Assembly (NCBI RefSeq): GCF_947499065.1
Contig: NZ_CANMMT010000003.1
Coordinates: 248,001 to 312,000 of the forward strand
Direction of reading: 5' to 3'
Length of the DNA: 64,000 nt
Source: an uncultured Tenacibaculum sp.
Lineage (GTDB): Bacteria; Bacteroidota; Bacteroidia; Flavobacteriales; Flavobacteriaceae
Shown here: piece after piece, positions 7,971 to 17,478 of the stretch
Numbering within the stretch: the first letter of the stretch is position 1
How the letters are laid out: each line of letters begins with the position of its first letter
Program-made: the position numbers and the translations under genes
The notes under the pieces: model-generated
Told to the model about the DNA's origin: nothing
Seen by the model: the letters and a program-made list of their open reading frames with translations, nothing else
Database searches by the model: none

Positions 7971-9275
7971 ATGATACTGATTTATACTCATAAGGTAACA
8001 CCAAGAGTACGTTATATTTTTAAACATATTTTTACACGTATTTTACAAATTCCAATTGATTTTACAGGAAAGGTTGAAGATTTTGTGGCTTATAATGGAG
8101 CAAAATTCTCATATACCAATGTAGCCTTAGGAAAAGAGTTTTTTGTAAAAAGTAATGAATTATTGTTTCAACAGGGAGTAAGGGATATTGATATTAATGT
8201 TCAGAAGTGGGATGATGTTTCTTGCTTTTTTTTAACAGGAGAACAATCCGAAATACCATTTGATATTTTTGCAGCCAGTTTTTATTTAATATCAAGATAT
8301 GAAGAGTATTTACCACATATAAAAGATAAATATGGAAGGTTTTCTGCAGAAGAAAGTATAGCTTTTAAGAACAACTTTTTAGAAAAGCCATTAGTAGATA
8401 TTTGGGCTTATAAATTTTTAGAGAAATTAAAGATTAAGTTTCCAGATTATGAACATACAACAAGAAAATATGAATACATTTCAACTGTAGACGTAGATAA
8501 TGCATTTGCATATAAGCATAAAAGTTTTGTAAGAACAATAGGAGGTTTTTTTAAGGATATTTCGCAATTTAAAATTTTTACCATTTGGGATAGATTCGCT
8601 GTATTGTTCGGTATTAAAAGAGACCCATTTAATACATTTAGCACGATTTTAGAATTGAAAAAAATATATAAAGTAAGAACTATTTTTTTCTTTCTAATTG
8701 GTGATTATACAACTTTTGATACGAATGTATCTACTTCAAAAAGTAAGTTCAGGTTGTTAATCAAGGATATGGTTGACTATGCGAGGGTTGGTTTACATCC
8801 ATCATACTATACTATGAACAATGGAAATTTATTAAAAAAAGAAGTTGAAAGGTTAGAAAGTATAACGAATGTACCTGTTAAAAGATCTCGTCAGCACTAT
8901 TTACGAGTATCGTTACCAGAAACTTATCAGAAATTAATTGACTTAGAGATTGAAGAAGATTATTCAATGGGGTATCCAAATTATACTGGTTTTAGAGCAA
9001 GTACTTGTACTCCATTTTATTTTTATGATTTAGAGTTTGAAATTCAAACACCTCTAAAAATTTTTCCATTTGCTTTGATAGATTCTACATTGAATGATTA
9101 TATGAAATTAACAGCTAAACAGTCTTTAGGAAAGATAAGGGATTTAAAAAATGAAGTTAAAGCTGTTAATGGAACCTTTATAACCGTTTTTCATAATGAA
9201 AGTTTAAGTAATTATCAGCGATGGAAAGGTTGGAGAAGGGTATATAGTTCTATGCTGAAAATAGTGAGAAGTTAA
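7971..9275 (+). CDS. Polysaccharide deacetylase-like family protein
   Basis: 434 residues, no signal peptide. The N-terminal ~140 residues resemble the domain found before deacetylase-like folds in Flavobacteria. The core has STVDVDNAFAY (near 165, metal-binding Asp-type motif), VGLHPSYYT (near 268) and RQHYLRV (near 295), the pattern of NodB-related carbohydrate esterases. It ends with TVFHNESLSN. It probably acts on cell-surface glycans, but substrate and activity are unproven. It lies 32 bp after radC and 10 bp before the nucleotidase gene, likely one transcript. Confidence 0.7.
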   Translation: MILIYTHKVTPRVRYIFKHIFTRILQIPIDFTGKVEDFVAYNGAKFSYTNVALGKEFFVKSNELLFQQGVRDIDINVQKWDDVSCFFLTGEQSEIPFDIFAASFYLISRYEEYLPHIKDKYGRFSAEESIAFKNNFLEKPLVDIWAYKFLEKLKIKFPDYEHTTRKYEYISTVDVDNAFAYKHKSFVRTIGGFFKDISQFKIFTIWDRFAVLFGIKRDPFNTFSTILELKKIYKVRTIFFFLIGDYTTFDTNVSTSKSKFRLLIKDMVDYARVGLHPSYYTMNNGNLLKKEVERLESITNVPVKRSRQHYLRVSLPETYQKLIDLEIEEDYSMGYPNYTGFRASTCTPFYFYDLEFEIQTPLKIFPFALIDSTLNDYMKLTAKQSLGKIRDLKNEVKAVNGTFITVFHNESLSNYQRWKGWRRVYSSMLKIVRS

Positions 9276-9285
9276 AAATAGGTTG

Positions 9286-9963
9286 ATGGATATAAAGCAC
9301 ATTTTTTTTGATTTAGATCATACTTTATGGGATTTTGACAGAAATTCAAAATTAACATTTGAACAAATATTTAAGGAATTGGATATTGAAATTCAAATAG
9401 ATGACTTCTTAGAAGTTTATATGCCTATCAATTTAAAATATTGGAGGTTATTCAGAGAAAATAAAATTTTAAAAAAGGATTTACGATATAAAAGGTTAAA
9501 AGAAGCTTTTGATACACTTAAATATGATGCTTCAGATATTTTAATTGATAAGATTTCTGAAGATTATATTAAATATTTACCTAATCATAATTACTTGTTT
9601 GAAGGAGCTTTTGAGATTTTAGATTATTTAGTACAAAAATATGAACTGCATATTATTACAAATGGTTTTGAAGAAGTGCAAAATGTAAAACTAAAAAAAT
9701 CAGGAATTGATAAATACTTCAAAAGAGTAATAACTTCTGAGTGTATAGGCGTAAAAAAGCCAAACCCTAAAATTTTTGAATATGCTTTAAAACAAGCCAA
9801 TGCTAAAGCAAATAATTCAATGATGATTGGAGATAGTTATGAAGCAGATATAGAAGGAGCAATAAATATTGGAATGAATGCTATTCATTTTGTTATTGAA
9901 CCTAATGTAAATAATACAGTAACTAGTATTAATTCGCTTGCTCAATTAAAGCAATATTTATAG
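9286..9963 (+). CDS. yjjG: HAD-IA pyrimidine 5'-nucleotidase, YjjG family
   Basis: 225 residues from the ATG at 9286; a TTG three bases earlier is less likely. HAD motif I is FFDLDHTLWD (Asp nucleophile and acid/base), motif II is IITNGFEE, motif III is the Lys in GVKKPNPKIF, and motif IV is MIGDSYEADIEGA. The DHTLWD variant and NGF are typical of YjjG-type nucleotidases, which hydrolyse noncanonical pyrimidine nucleoside monophosphates. Cytosolic. Confidence 0.85.
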   Translation: MDIKHIFFDLDHTLWDFDRNSKLTFEQIFKELDIEIQIDDFLEVYMPINLKYWRLFRENKILKKDLRYKRLKEAFDTLKYDASDILIDKISEDYIKYLPNHNYLFEGAFEILDYLVQKYELHIITNGFEEVQNVKLKKSGIDKYFKRVITSECIGVKKPNPKIFEYALKQANAKANNSMMIGDSYEADIEGAINIGMNAIHFVIEPNVNNTVTSINSLAQLKQYL

Positions 9964-9991
9964 GTTTGTTGCGTTATAAGAAAACCAAATT

Positions 9992-10537
9992 ATGAAACTA
10001 AAAAGATATTGTTTATTCCTATTGTTAGGCTTCACATTCTTGTCGTGTGTTAAGAATGTAGATTTAGATCAAGTAAATGATTTTAATTCTAAACCTAAGT
10101 TTATTGCTTCGTTAGTTTTTTTTAAAATTCCAGCATTAAGTTTTTTAGATAATACTAATACAGAGATAACTGGGCCTATTACTGATCGATCAAATTTAAC
10201 AGTTATAGAAGAAGAAGTAGTACAGGATAATTTATTAGAAATTGTTTTTGATTTTGAAATAACCAATCCTTTTAATAGAAATATTAATATAAATATTGAA
10301 TTTCTAGACGATTCAAATGTAGTTACTTATGCTGTAACTCCTCTATTAATACAAGCAAATACTCCAAAGTTTCAACACAAAGAAACGATTACAATTAGTA
10401 GTTCTCCTTTGTTTTTAAATACAAGAAAAATAAGAACTTCTTTAGAGTTGATTACAACAACAGGAGCACCTATAGACCCTAATGATTTAAATGAGTTTAT
10501 TTTTAAATCTGCAGGTACATTTACCTTTAAAATATAA
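9992..10537 (+). CDS. Lipoprotein of unknown function
   Basis: 181 residues. The signal ends in a lipobox (LGFTFLSC, Cys near residue 19), so it is probably an outer-membrane-anchored lipoprotein. The rest is beta-rich with no motif I recognise. It is followed 6 bp later by a DUF5723-type barrel gene and then a secreted protein gene, suggesting an envelope module. Confidence 0.7.
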   Translation: MKLKRYCLFLLLGFTFLSCVKNVDLDQVNDFNSKPKFIASLVFFKIPALSFLDNTNTEITGPITDRSNLTVIEEEVVQDNLLEIVFDFEITNPFNRNININIEFLDDSNVVTYAVTPLLIQANTPKFQHKETITISSSPLFLNTRKIRTSLELITTTGAPIDPNDLNEFIFKSAGTFTFKI

Positions 10538-10543
10538 TTATTA

Positions 10544-11911
10544 ATGCGAAATTTTTTTAAACTAATTGTACTGTTAGTATGTGGTGTTTTATCTGTAAAT
10601 GGTCAAAACAAACCTCTACTATATGATTTTGATGAGATACCTCAAACAATGTTATTAAATCCTAGTGTTCGACCTGGTTACAAAGCACATATTGGAATTC
10701 CACTGTTGTCTGGAATTCATTTTAATGCTGGTTTGAGTGAAATTACAGTAGCTGATTTATTTAGAAATGATAATGTAGATTTCAATATCAAGGTTAGAAA
10801 TGCTATAGATAGAGTTTCAGTGGATGATTATGTAAGCTTTAATCATCAAATTGAAGTCTTAAGTGGAAGTTATAGATTAAATGAAAAGGATTTTTTAAGT
10901 GCTGGTTTTTATACAGAAATAGATTTTTTTGCTAATTACCCGAAGGATGCTATTGACTTGATTAATGATGGTAATGCAGCAAACTTAAATAGAACGTTTT
11001 TAGTTTCACAAGTAAATGTAAAAGCTGAAGCTTTAAGTGTTTTACATGTAGGGCTTTCAAGAAAAATTAATTCTCAATTTACACTTGGAGGAAGGTTCAA
11101 AATATATTCAGGAATAGCAAATGTTACTTCAACAAATAATACAGGTAGCTTTACTACTCGCTTAGGACAAAATAATATTTATACTCATACAATTAATAAT
11201 CTAAATTTTAATGGTTATAGTTCTGGGCTTTATTATGAAAATGATATAACAGCAAGTGATGTTGTTGGTAAAGCTTTCTTTTCTAATTTAGGCTTAGGTT
11301 TTGATATTGGTTTTAGTTACCAATTAGATCAACAAACAAAAATAACAGCGAGTTTATTAGATATAGGTTTTGTTAGTTATTCTAGTGATATAAGAAATGT
11401 AACAGCTAAAGGAGATTATACTTTTTCTGGAATAGAGTTTTTATATGATAGTTCTAATACAAATTATTGGGAAAATTTGAATAATGATTTTAAACAACAA
11501 GTTCCTTCGGAGGAAAATAAAGAAGCTTATTCTGTAATGAGACCTATTAAGTTTAATGCTTCTTATAAATATGGATGGGGGAGAAGTAGAAATGAAGAAA
11601 ATTGTAGTGATATGTCTTATAAAGAATATTACAATAATTCTGTAGGAGCCCAGTTATTTTCTGTTTTCAGACCAACCGGACCTAAATTTGCTTTAACAGG
11701 ATTTTATGAGCGTAAATTATCAGGAAAAGTCAATACTAAATTTACTTATACTATAGATGATTTCTCTTATACAAATATAGGTTTGGGATTATCAAGTAAA
11801 ATAGGTAAATTTCACGTTTACGGTTTAGTAGATAATATATTTGGATTAGCTGATTTAGCAGACACTAATACAGCTTCATTTCAATTAGGTATGAATTTAA
11901 TTTTTAAATAA
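10544..11911 (+). CDS. DUF5723-family outer-membrane beta-barrel protein
   Basis: 455 residues. A signal peptide ends near VNGQ, then comes LLYDFDEIPQTMLLNPS, the opening typical of DUF5723 proteins of Bacteroidota. Repeated amphipathic beta strands (YSSGLYYEND, LGFDIGFSYQ, FALTGFYERK) and a C-terminal strand ending SFQLGMNLIFK fit an outer-membrane barrel. Function is unknown in the family. It sits between two other envelope genes with gaps of 6 and 2 bp. Confidence 0.75.
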   Translation: MRNFFKLIVLLVCGVLSVNGQNKPLLYDFDEIPQTMLLNPSVRPGYKAHIGIPLLSGIHFNAGLSEITVADLFRNDNVDFNIKVRNAIDRVSVDDYVSFNHQIEVLSGSYRLNEKDFLSAGFYTEIDFFANYPKDAIDLINDGNAANLNRTFLVSQVNVKAEALSVLHVGLSRKINSQFTLGGRFKIYSGIANVTSTNNTGSFTTRLGQNNIYTHTINNLNFNGYSSGLYYENDITASDVVGKAFFSNLGLGFDIGFSYQLDQQTKITASLLDIGFVSYSSDIRNVTAKGDYTFSGIEFLYDSSNTNYWENLNNDFKQQVPSEENKEAYSVMRPIKFNASYKYGWGRSRNEENCSDMSYKEYYNNSVGAQLFSVFRPTGPKFALTGFYERKLSGKVNTKFTYTIDDFSYTNIGLGLSSKIGKFHVYGLVDNIFGLADLADTNTASFQLGMNLIFK

Positions 11912-11913
11912 AT

Positions 11914-12663
11914 ATGAAAAAAATATTTTTTGTTTTGTTGCTTTTATCAGCAACAGTTTTTGGTCAAAAAAGCGTTAATAACTATGAGTATATTATTGTA
12001 CCGGTTAGGTTTGATTTTGTAAAAAAGAAGGATCAGTACAAGACAAGCTCATTAACTAAGTTTTTATTTAATAAATATGGATTTAAAGCTTTCTTAAGCA
12101 ATGAAAATTTACCTGAAAGTTTGAATAAAAATAGATGTAAGGCTTTAATAGGAACAGTTAAAGATGATTCAGGGATGTTTAATACAAAAAGTATTATTGA
12201 GTTAAGAGATTGTTATAATAATTTAATATATACCTCTAAAGAGGGAAAAAGTTCTAATAAAGATTACAAAAAAGCTTATCATGAAGCAATAAGAAATGCT
12301 TTTAAATCTATAGAACAATTAAAGTATAAGTATACTCCAGTATCAAATGAAAATGAGGTGGCAGTAGTAGAAGAAAGTCAAGTTGTAGTTAAAACACCTA
12401 AAGTCATTAAAGTTAAGAAAAATATAAAGAGTGATACTAAGGTTGTAACAACCCCAATTCTATACGCCCAGTCTACTAATACTGGATACCAAGTAATCGA
12501 TTCTAAGCCTAAAGTAGTTTTTAAAATATTAAAAACTAATGTGAAAGATGTTTATGTAATTCAAAATATGAATGGAATCTTATATAAAAATGGAAATATT
12601 TGGATTGCTGAATATTACAAAGGTGAAGAGAATGTAATTGAAAAATATCAGATTAAATTTTAA
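11914..12663 (+). CDS. Secreted protein of unknown function
   Basis: 249 residues. The signal peptide MKKIFFVLLLLSATVFGQ is followed by a globular Lys-rich region (about 20-125), a Val/Lys-rich linker (about 130-170) and a short C-terminal beta domain (VFKILKTNVKDVYVIQNMNG). No recognised family. It is the last gene of the trio beginning at 9992 and ends 5 bp from the convergent rarA stop, with no obvious terminator between. Confidence 0.65.
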   Translation: MKKIFFVLLLLSATVFGQKSVNNYEYIIVPVRFDFVKKKDQYKTSSLTKFLFNKYGFKAFLSNENLPESLNKNRCKALIGTVKDDSGMFNTKSIIELRDCYNNLIYTSKEGKSSNKDYKKAYHEAIRNAFKSIEQLKYKYTPVSNENEVAVVEESQVVVKTPKVIKVKKNIKSDTKVVTTPILYAQSTNTGYQVIDSKPKVVFKILKTNVKDVYVIQNMNGILYKNGNIWIAEYYKGEENVIEKYQIKF

Positions 12664-12668
12664 TTAAC

Positions 12669-13940
12669 TTAATAATTATATTTCTCACCCCAACGTTGTC
12701 TTAACAATTCCCTGAATTGATTTTCTCTAGCATTATTACCTGGTTCATAAAGTTTAGTGTTTTTTATTTCATCAGGTAAGAATTCTTGATTTACAAAATT
12801 GTTTTGATAGTTATGAGAGTATTGATAGTCTTTACCATAGTCTAAATCTTTCATTAATTTAGTTGGGGCATTTCTTAAATGTAAAGGAATAGATAAATCA
12901 CCTGTAGTTTTTACCAAATTTTGAGCTTCACCAATAGCCATATACGAAGCATTACTTTTAGTGGAATTTGCCAAATATATAGCACATTGACTTAGTATAA
13001 TTCTAGACTCAGGATATCCAATTGTAGAAACAGCTTGAAATGTATTATTAGCCATTATAAAAGCTGTAGGATTTGCATTACCAATATCTTCAGAAGCTAA
13101 AATTAACATTCTTCTAGCAATAAACTTCACATCTTCACCACCTTCAATCATTCTAGCTAACCAATATACAGCAGCATTTGGATCGCTTCCTCTGATGGAT
13201 TTTATAAAAGCCGAAACTATATCATAATGTTGTTCGCCTGTTTTATCATATCTAACTGTGTTTTTTTGAATTTTAGATAAAACCAATTCATTAGTTATTT
13301 CTACTTCTTGATCTGCTGCAACTAGTAATTCAAATATATTTAACAGTTTACGAGCATCACCACCTGATACTTGCAATAAGGCATCAGTTTCTTTTAAAGT
13401 AATTTTCTTTTGAGATATAAAATCATCTTCTTTTATAGCTCGATGTATTAGAGCGATTAAATCATTTTTATCAAAAGAGTTTAAAATATATACTTGACAT
13501 CTAGAGAGTAGGGCAGGGATAACTTCAAAACTTGGGTTTTCTGTAGTTGCTCCAACTAAAGTAACCCAACCTTTTTCTACGGCACCTAATAAAGAATCTT
13601 GTTGAGATTTACTAAAACGATGAATCTCATCAATAAACAGAATTGGGTTTTTCTGCGTAAACAACCCTCCACTTTTCTTTGCTTTTTCAATTACATCTCT
13701 AACATCTTTTACTCCAGAACTAATAGCACTCAAGGTATAAAATGGTCGGTTGGATTCTTTTGCAATGATATTAGCAAGTGTTGTTTTACCAATTCCAGGA
13801 GGTCCCCAAAGTATTAAAGAAGGAATAATTCCTTGTTTAATATGATTGGTTAAAATACCATTATCACCAACTAAATGTTGCTGACTTATATAATCTGATA
13901 ATTTTTGTGGACGTATTCTTTCTGCCAAAGGTTGATTCAT
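12669..13940 (-). CDS. rarA: Replication-associated recombination ATPase RarA (MgsA)
   Basis: 423 residues, the normal length. It begins PLAERIRPQKLSDYISQQHL. Walker A is GPPGIGKTT (near 46-54), Walker B is ILFIDEIHRF, sensor 1 is LVGATTENPSF and sensor 2 lies in SGGDARKLLN. The C-terminal domain (SDPNAAVYWLARMIEGGED) is the tetramerisation region of the RarA/WRNIP1 family. It is a clamp-loader-like AAA+ ATPase acting at stalled replication forks. Confidence 0.95.
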   Translation of the reverse strand: MNQPLAERIRPQKLSDYISQQHLVGDNGILTNHIKQGIIPSLILWGPPGIGKTTLANIIAKESNRPFYTLSAISSGVKDVRDVIEKAKKSGGLFTQKNPILFIDEIHRFSKSQQDSLLGAVEKGWVTLVGATTENPSFEVIPALLSRCQVYILNSFDKNDLIALIHRAIKEDDFISQKKITLKETDALLQVSGGDARKLLNIFELLVAADQEVEITNELVLSKIQKNTVRYDKTGEQHYDIVSAFIKSIRGSDPNAAVYWLARMIEGGEDVKFIARRMLILASEDIGNANPTAFIMANNTFQAVSTIGYPESRIILSQCAIYLANSTKSNASYMAIGEAQNLVKTTGDLSIPLHLRNAPTKLMKDLDYGKDYQYSHNYQNNFVNQEFLPDEIKNTKLYEPGNNARENQFRELLRQRWGEKYNY

Positions 13941-14016
13941 TTGGTAAAAATAGAAAAGTTTTATGACAGATGTTCCGAAATTTTTGTTTGGATTTATTTT
14001 TGTTAATTTTATTATA

Positions 14017-14721
14017 ATGAAAGAAGAAAGTCAATTAAAATATTCAAATAAGGTTTTTATTATTCCTTTTCTTTTTGTCTTTATAATATGGTTTATTTAT
14101 TGGATAGAGATTAAGTTTGGATTTAATTTTAACAAGTTTGGAGTATTACCAAGAAAATTAACAGGTTTAAAAGGGGTTTTAAGCTCACCTTTTATTCATA
14201 GTGATACAAATCACCTTTTTAATAATTCAGTGCCTTTATTTGTACTCTCAACATGTCTTTTTTATTTTTATAAAGAGGTAGCATTGAAAGTTTTAGTATA
14301 TGGAGGATTAGCAACTGGTTTTTTTACATGGATTATAGCTAGAGAATCTTATCATATTGGAGCTAGTGGAATTGTTTATTTACTTTTTAGTTTTATCTTT
14401 TTTAGTGGAATTATAAAGAAGCATTATCGATTAGTGGCAGTTTCATTAATAACAATTTTCTTATATGGTAGTATGATATGGTATGTATTACCCATTAAGG
14501 AAGGAATGTCTTGGGAAGGGCATCTGTCAGGATTTATAACAGGGTTTATTTTAGCGATATTTTATAGAACTAAGGGAATTACAAAGAAAAAATTTGAGTT
14601 TTCCAAAACTGAATTTGATGATATGTTTGATGAAAATGGAAATTATATGCCTCCAATTATAGAAGATGAATTAGAGATTAAAGAATTAAATTATAAATAT
14701 ATTTATAAAGGGGATGAATAA
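14017..14721 (+). CDS. Rhomboid-family intramembrane serine protease
   Basis: 234 residues from the ATG at 14017. An in-frame ATG at 13963 would add 18 hydrophobic residues but leaves little room for a promoter. Six or so membrane helices. The family signature is intact: HLFNN (oxyanion side chains, near 66-70), GASG with the nucleophile Ser117, and His169 in WEGHLSGF. The C-terminal tail (about 190-234) is acidic and cytosolic. It cleaves membrane proteins within or near the bilayer; the substrate is unknown. It diverges from rarA. Confidence 0.88.
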   Translation: MKEESQLKYSNKVFIIPFLFVFIIWFIYWIEIKFGFNFNKFGVLPRKLTGLKGVLSSPFIHSDTNHLFNNSVPLFVLSTCLFYFYKEVALKVLVYGGLATGFFTWIIARESYHIGASGIVYLLFSFIFFSGIIKKHYRLVAVSLITIFLYGSMIWYVLPIKEGMSWEGHLSGFITGFILAIFYRTKGITKKKFEFSKTEFDDMFDENGNYMPPIIEDELEIKELNYKYIYKGDE

Positions 14722-14810
14722 ATAAGTTTTTTAATTGAAAAGACTTTTTTTAGTAGTAAATTTTTAAGCTGTAAGATATATTAATTTTATAGTAAAATAT
14801 TCTACTTAAT

Positions 14811-14845
14811 TAAAAAGAGCCCAAATGTAAAAGCAAATGGACTCT
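14811..14845 (-). terminator. Terminator of the first susCD-lipoprotein operon
   Basis: On the minus strand an 8-bp stem (14845-14838 with 14823-14816, one G-T pair) is followed by TTTTTA. It lies 26 bp past the stop of the lipoprotein gene. The region 14722-14870 holds nothing else that I can identify. Confidence 0.6.
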
Positions 14846-14870
14846 AAAAATAATTTATTACTATTATTAA

Positions 14871-15815
14871 TTACATTTTTGTTAATGTAATTGTGTTTGT
14901 TGAATTTAGACCACAACTTCCAGTCTCTAATAACTTAAATACTATTTGACTATCATCATTTAAATTAAACGTAGAATTGTTTCCTGTAGTGGTAAAAATA
15001 ATATCACCTTTACCACCGCACGATAGTCCTGTTGATACTTTTTGAACTGATATTTGATTACAAATTAAATCAAATTTAAAGTTTCTAGCAAAACCAGAAT
15101 AATTAAAATCTACTTGTCTAGCCCCAAATCCACCCAAAGAAGTAATTTTTACTTGTTGTGATTTAGGAAAAAATCCGCTTCCAGTAACTTTCATCATATA
15201 ATCTCCTGAAAATTTATTGGTTGGTATAGCGCAACCAACGGCAACTTTATTTATTAAAGGAGAATTATAACTATTACCTTTTAGAGAGTTAGCTATTAGA
15301 TTAGAAGTAATTATTCTACCATCTGTTAACTCAATATCTTCATAAATTTCAAAAAAATCTGTAGATAAAATATCTGAAATCTTAACACCAATAGCAGAAG
15401 CTGCTTCTGTTAATAAAACTGATACTTCAAGTTGTTTGAAACCATTGTCTCCATCTGTAAAATTAGATTGATTATATTCTTTAATAAAGGTTTTTGAATT
15501 TACAGAAAGGTCAGTAGAACCTGGAGTTATTGTATTATCTTTAAATGTGGCGTAAATTTTAACAGATTTTACATTTTTGCCTTGATCTTCGCTAATTAAC
15601 TCTCCATTAAAAGAAAATACTGCGTTTGTTGGGTCAGAAAATTCAAAAGACGAAGATTTTAAATTTATTATTCTTAGTAATGCACCTTGTCCAAGTTTTT
15701 GATCAAATTGAAATTGGCCTGAATCATTTACTTCAGAACAAGAAATAAATGAAAATACTATTCCAATAAAGAATAGGGGCAGAACCAATTTTTTATAATT
15801 TTTTATATTTTTCAT
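14871..15815 (-). CDS. Lipoprotein encoded downstream of SusCD
   Basis: 314 residues. The signal ends in FSFISC (lipobox Cys near 26). The mature part is beta-rich, with four later Cys residues (VGCAIP, DLICNQ, GLSCGG, GSCGLN) that may pair. It starts 8 bp after the susD stop and closes the operon. The third gene of a SusCD unit often encodes a surface glycan- or ligand-binding lipoprotein (family-level knowledge); I see no enzyme motif here. Substrate unknown. Confidence 0.75.
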   Translation of the reverse strand: MKNIKNYKKLVLPLFFIGIVFSFISCSEVNDSGQFQFDQKLGQGALLRIINLKSSSFEFSDPTNAVFSFNGELISEDQGKNVKSVKIYATFKDNTITPGSTDLSVNSKTFIKEYNQSNFTDGDNGFKQLEVSVLLTEAASAIGVKISDILSTDFFEIYEDIELTDGRIITSNLIANSLKGNSYNSPLINKVAVGCAIPTNKFSGDYMMKVTGSGFFPKSQQVKITSLGGFGARQVDFNYSGFARNFKFDLICNQISVQKVSTGLSCGGKGDIIFTTTGNNSTFNLNDDSQIVFKLLETGSCGLNSTNTITLTKM

Positions 15816-15823
15816 TATGTTTA

Positions 15824-17467
15824 TTATTTATTAATATTTACAGTAGTTTGGGTATCCCAAAAAACTTTAATTGATTGATTTGGCTTTTGGTTGATGTTTG
15901 AATTATTAGTAACTGCAGAAGCTGGGTATTTAAAAGATCTAATAAAATCACCTGGAGCGCTTTCGAGGTTAGGTTGAATATCAGAAGGATAGCCAGTTCT
16001 TCTATAATTATTATAAGCCTCTAATCCATTACCCCATGTAGCTAAGTAAAATTGCTTCATAACTAAATCCAATTTTTCAGTAGCATTAGAATTATTATAA
16101 TTAGTTATTATAACGTTTATATAATCATTAACTCTATTGGTTGTCATAGCATTTGAGCCAGTAGATTGAGTTGTGTTAAAATTTTTAACTGTATTAAAAG
16201 ACTTATTTAAGGCATCTCTAAATAAACTAACTGGGTCTCCATCTGTAGATAGGGTTAATGCTGCTTCAGTTTTAATAAAAGAAGTCCAAGAAGACATAAA
16301 AATTGGAAAATACCCTTGACCTGCAGCTCCAGCATTATTTCCAGTTTCCGATAATGTAGCAAAAGAATTGTTGTCAAATTTTGTACCATATGGATATAAT
16401 CCCCATATAGTAATCCTACCTTCATCACTTGGTACACCTTCATTGTTACCGTGATCTCTACCCCAATAACCATCACCTATAGAATTACAATACGGGTCGC
16501 TAGCGGTATAATGTATTGGCTTTGGAAATCTTTGACAAGGTCTATCGAAAAGCCCTTGCGCATCATTGCCAGGATATGTACCTGATTGTCTGTAGAAATA
16601 GTAATAAATTCGTGGGTCTGGGTTTGAATATGTATTTTTCATAATATTCATGATATATTGTCCCATGTAATTACTCCTTGTTGTAGACTCTATGAATCTT
16701 GGACTTCTTGTGTCTGGGTCATTTCTTTGAGTTCCATATTTCCAAACGAAGTCTTCATCGGGAGTGTCTATCAAATCGTTTTCTAAAATTAATTTATTAA
16801 TTTCTGCTTTTGAATTAGCATCGACCAAGCGTGTATTATTATAAATTCTTAGTTTCAGAGTGTTAGCTAAAGTTTTCCATTTAGCCATTGAACCTCCGTA
16901 AAACATGTCTGTTACCAATTTATTTGAAGCTGAATTGTTATTAATGTTTTGAATAGCATTATTGAGCAAATTCAATGCTTCTTTATACACAGCTTCACCT
17001 GAATCTAATTTTGGATTAGTATTACTATCAAATTTTATAGCTTCTGAATAAGGAACATCTCCAAAATAATCAACCAGTGTAGTTAAAGTATATGACATTA
17101 AAATTTGTGTTTGTGCTTTGACATTATTGTGAATAGGATCAGAACCAACATTATTTAATAAAGTTACAGCATCAGCTAACAAACCTGAATAACCATTTCG
17201 CCATTTAGAATCAAAACTTACAGAGCTATAGGCATTGTTATATACTCCCGACATTAGAATCATTCTTGTAACACCCATAGGTTGATTTTGAGCAGAAGTA
17301 ACAAAATTTGCAAAGTTAATTTGTACTCCATTAGCAAGTAAAGTAATATCCGCAGAAGCAGGTGTAGCGGCATTTGGATTCTCTTGTAAATCATCTAAAC
17401 TACAAGAAACAAACACCATTGTTATTAAGAGAATAATAAATATGTTTATTTTTTTCATTTTTTTCAT
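15824..17467 (-). CDS. SusD/RagB-family outer-membrane lipoprotein
   Basis: 547 residues. Lipoprotein signal MVFVSCSLDDLQENPNAA, then the SusD-typical ENPN start, four-helix TPR-like N-terminal half (KAQTQILMSYTLTTLVDYFGDVPYSEA) and a C-terminal YLATWGNGLEAYNNYRRTGYP segment. This is the subtype annotated as SusD/RagB or SusD-like_2. It forms the lid over the SusC barrel and captures the ligand at the cell surface. It starts 11 bp after the susC stop. Confidence 0.92.
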   Translation of the reverse strand: MKKMKKINIFIILLITMVFVSCSLDDLQENPNAATPASADITLLANGVQINFANFVTSAQNQPMGVTRMILMSGVYNNAYSSVSFDSKWRNGYSGLLADAVTLLNNVGSDPIHNNVKAQTQILMSYTLTTLVDYFGDVPYSEAIKFDSNTNPKLDSGEAVYKEALNLLNNAIQNINNNSASNKLVTDMFYGGSMAKWKTLANTLKLRIYNNTRLVDANSKAEINKLILENDLIDTPDEDFVWKYGTQRNDPDTRSPRFIESTTRSNYMGQYIMNIMKNTYSNPDPRIYYYFYRQSGTYPGNDAQGLFDRPCQRFPKPIHYTASDPYCNSIGDGYWGRDHGNNEGVPSDEGRITIWGLYPYGTKFDNNSFATLSETGNNAGAAGQGYFPIFMSSWTSFIKTEAALTLSTDGDPVSLFRDALNKSFNTVKNFNTTQSTGSNAMTTNRVNDYINVIITNYNNSNATEKLDLVMKQFYLATWGNGLEAYNNYRRTGYPSDIQPNLESAPGDFIRSFKYPASAVTNNSNINQKPNQSIKVFWDTQTTVNINK

Positions 17468-17478
17468 TTTAAAATTAT

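Noticed and set aside
13963..14016. Extra 18-codon N-terminus for the rhomboid protease
   Set aside because: It would leave almost no room for a promoter between the divergent rarA start and this ATG, and the protein from 14017 is already complete.
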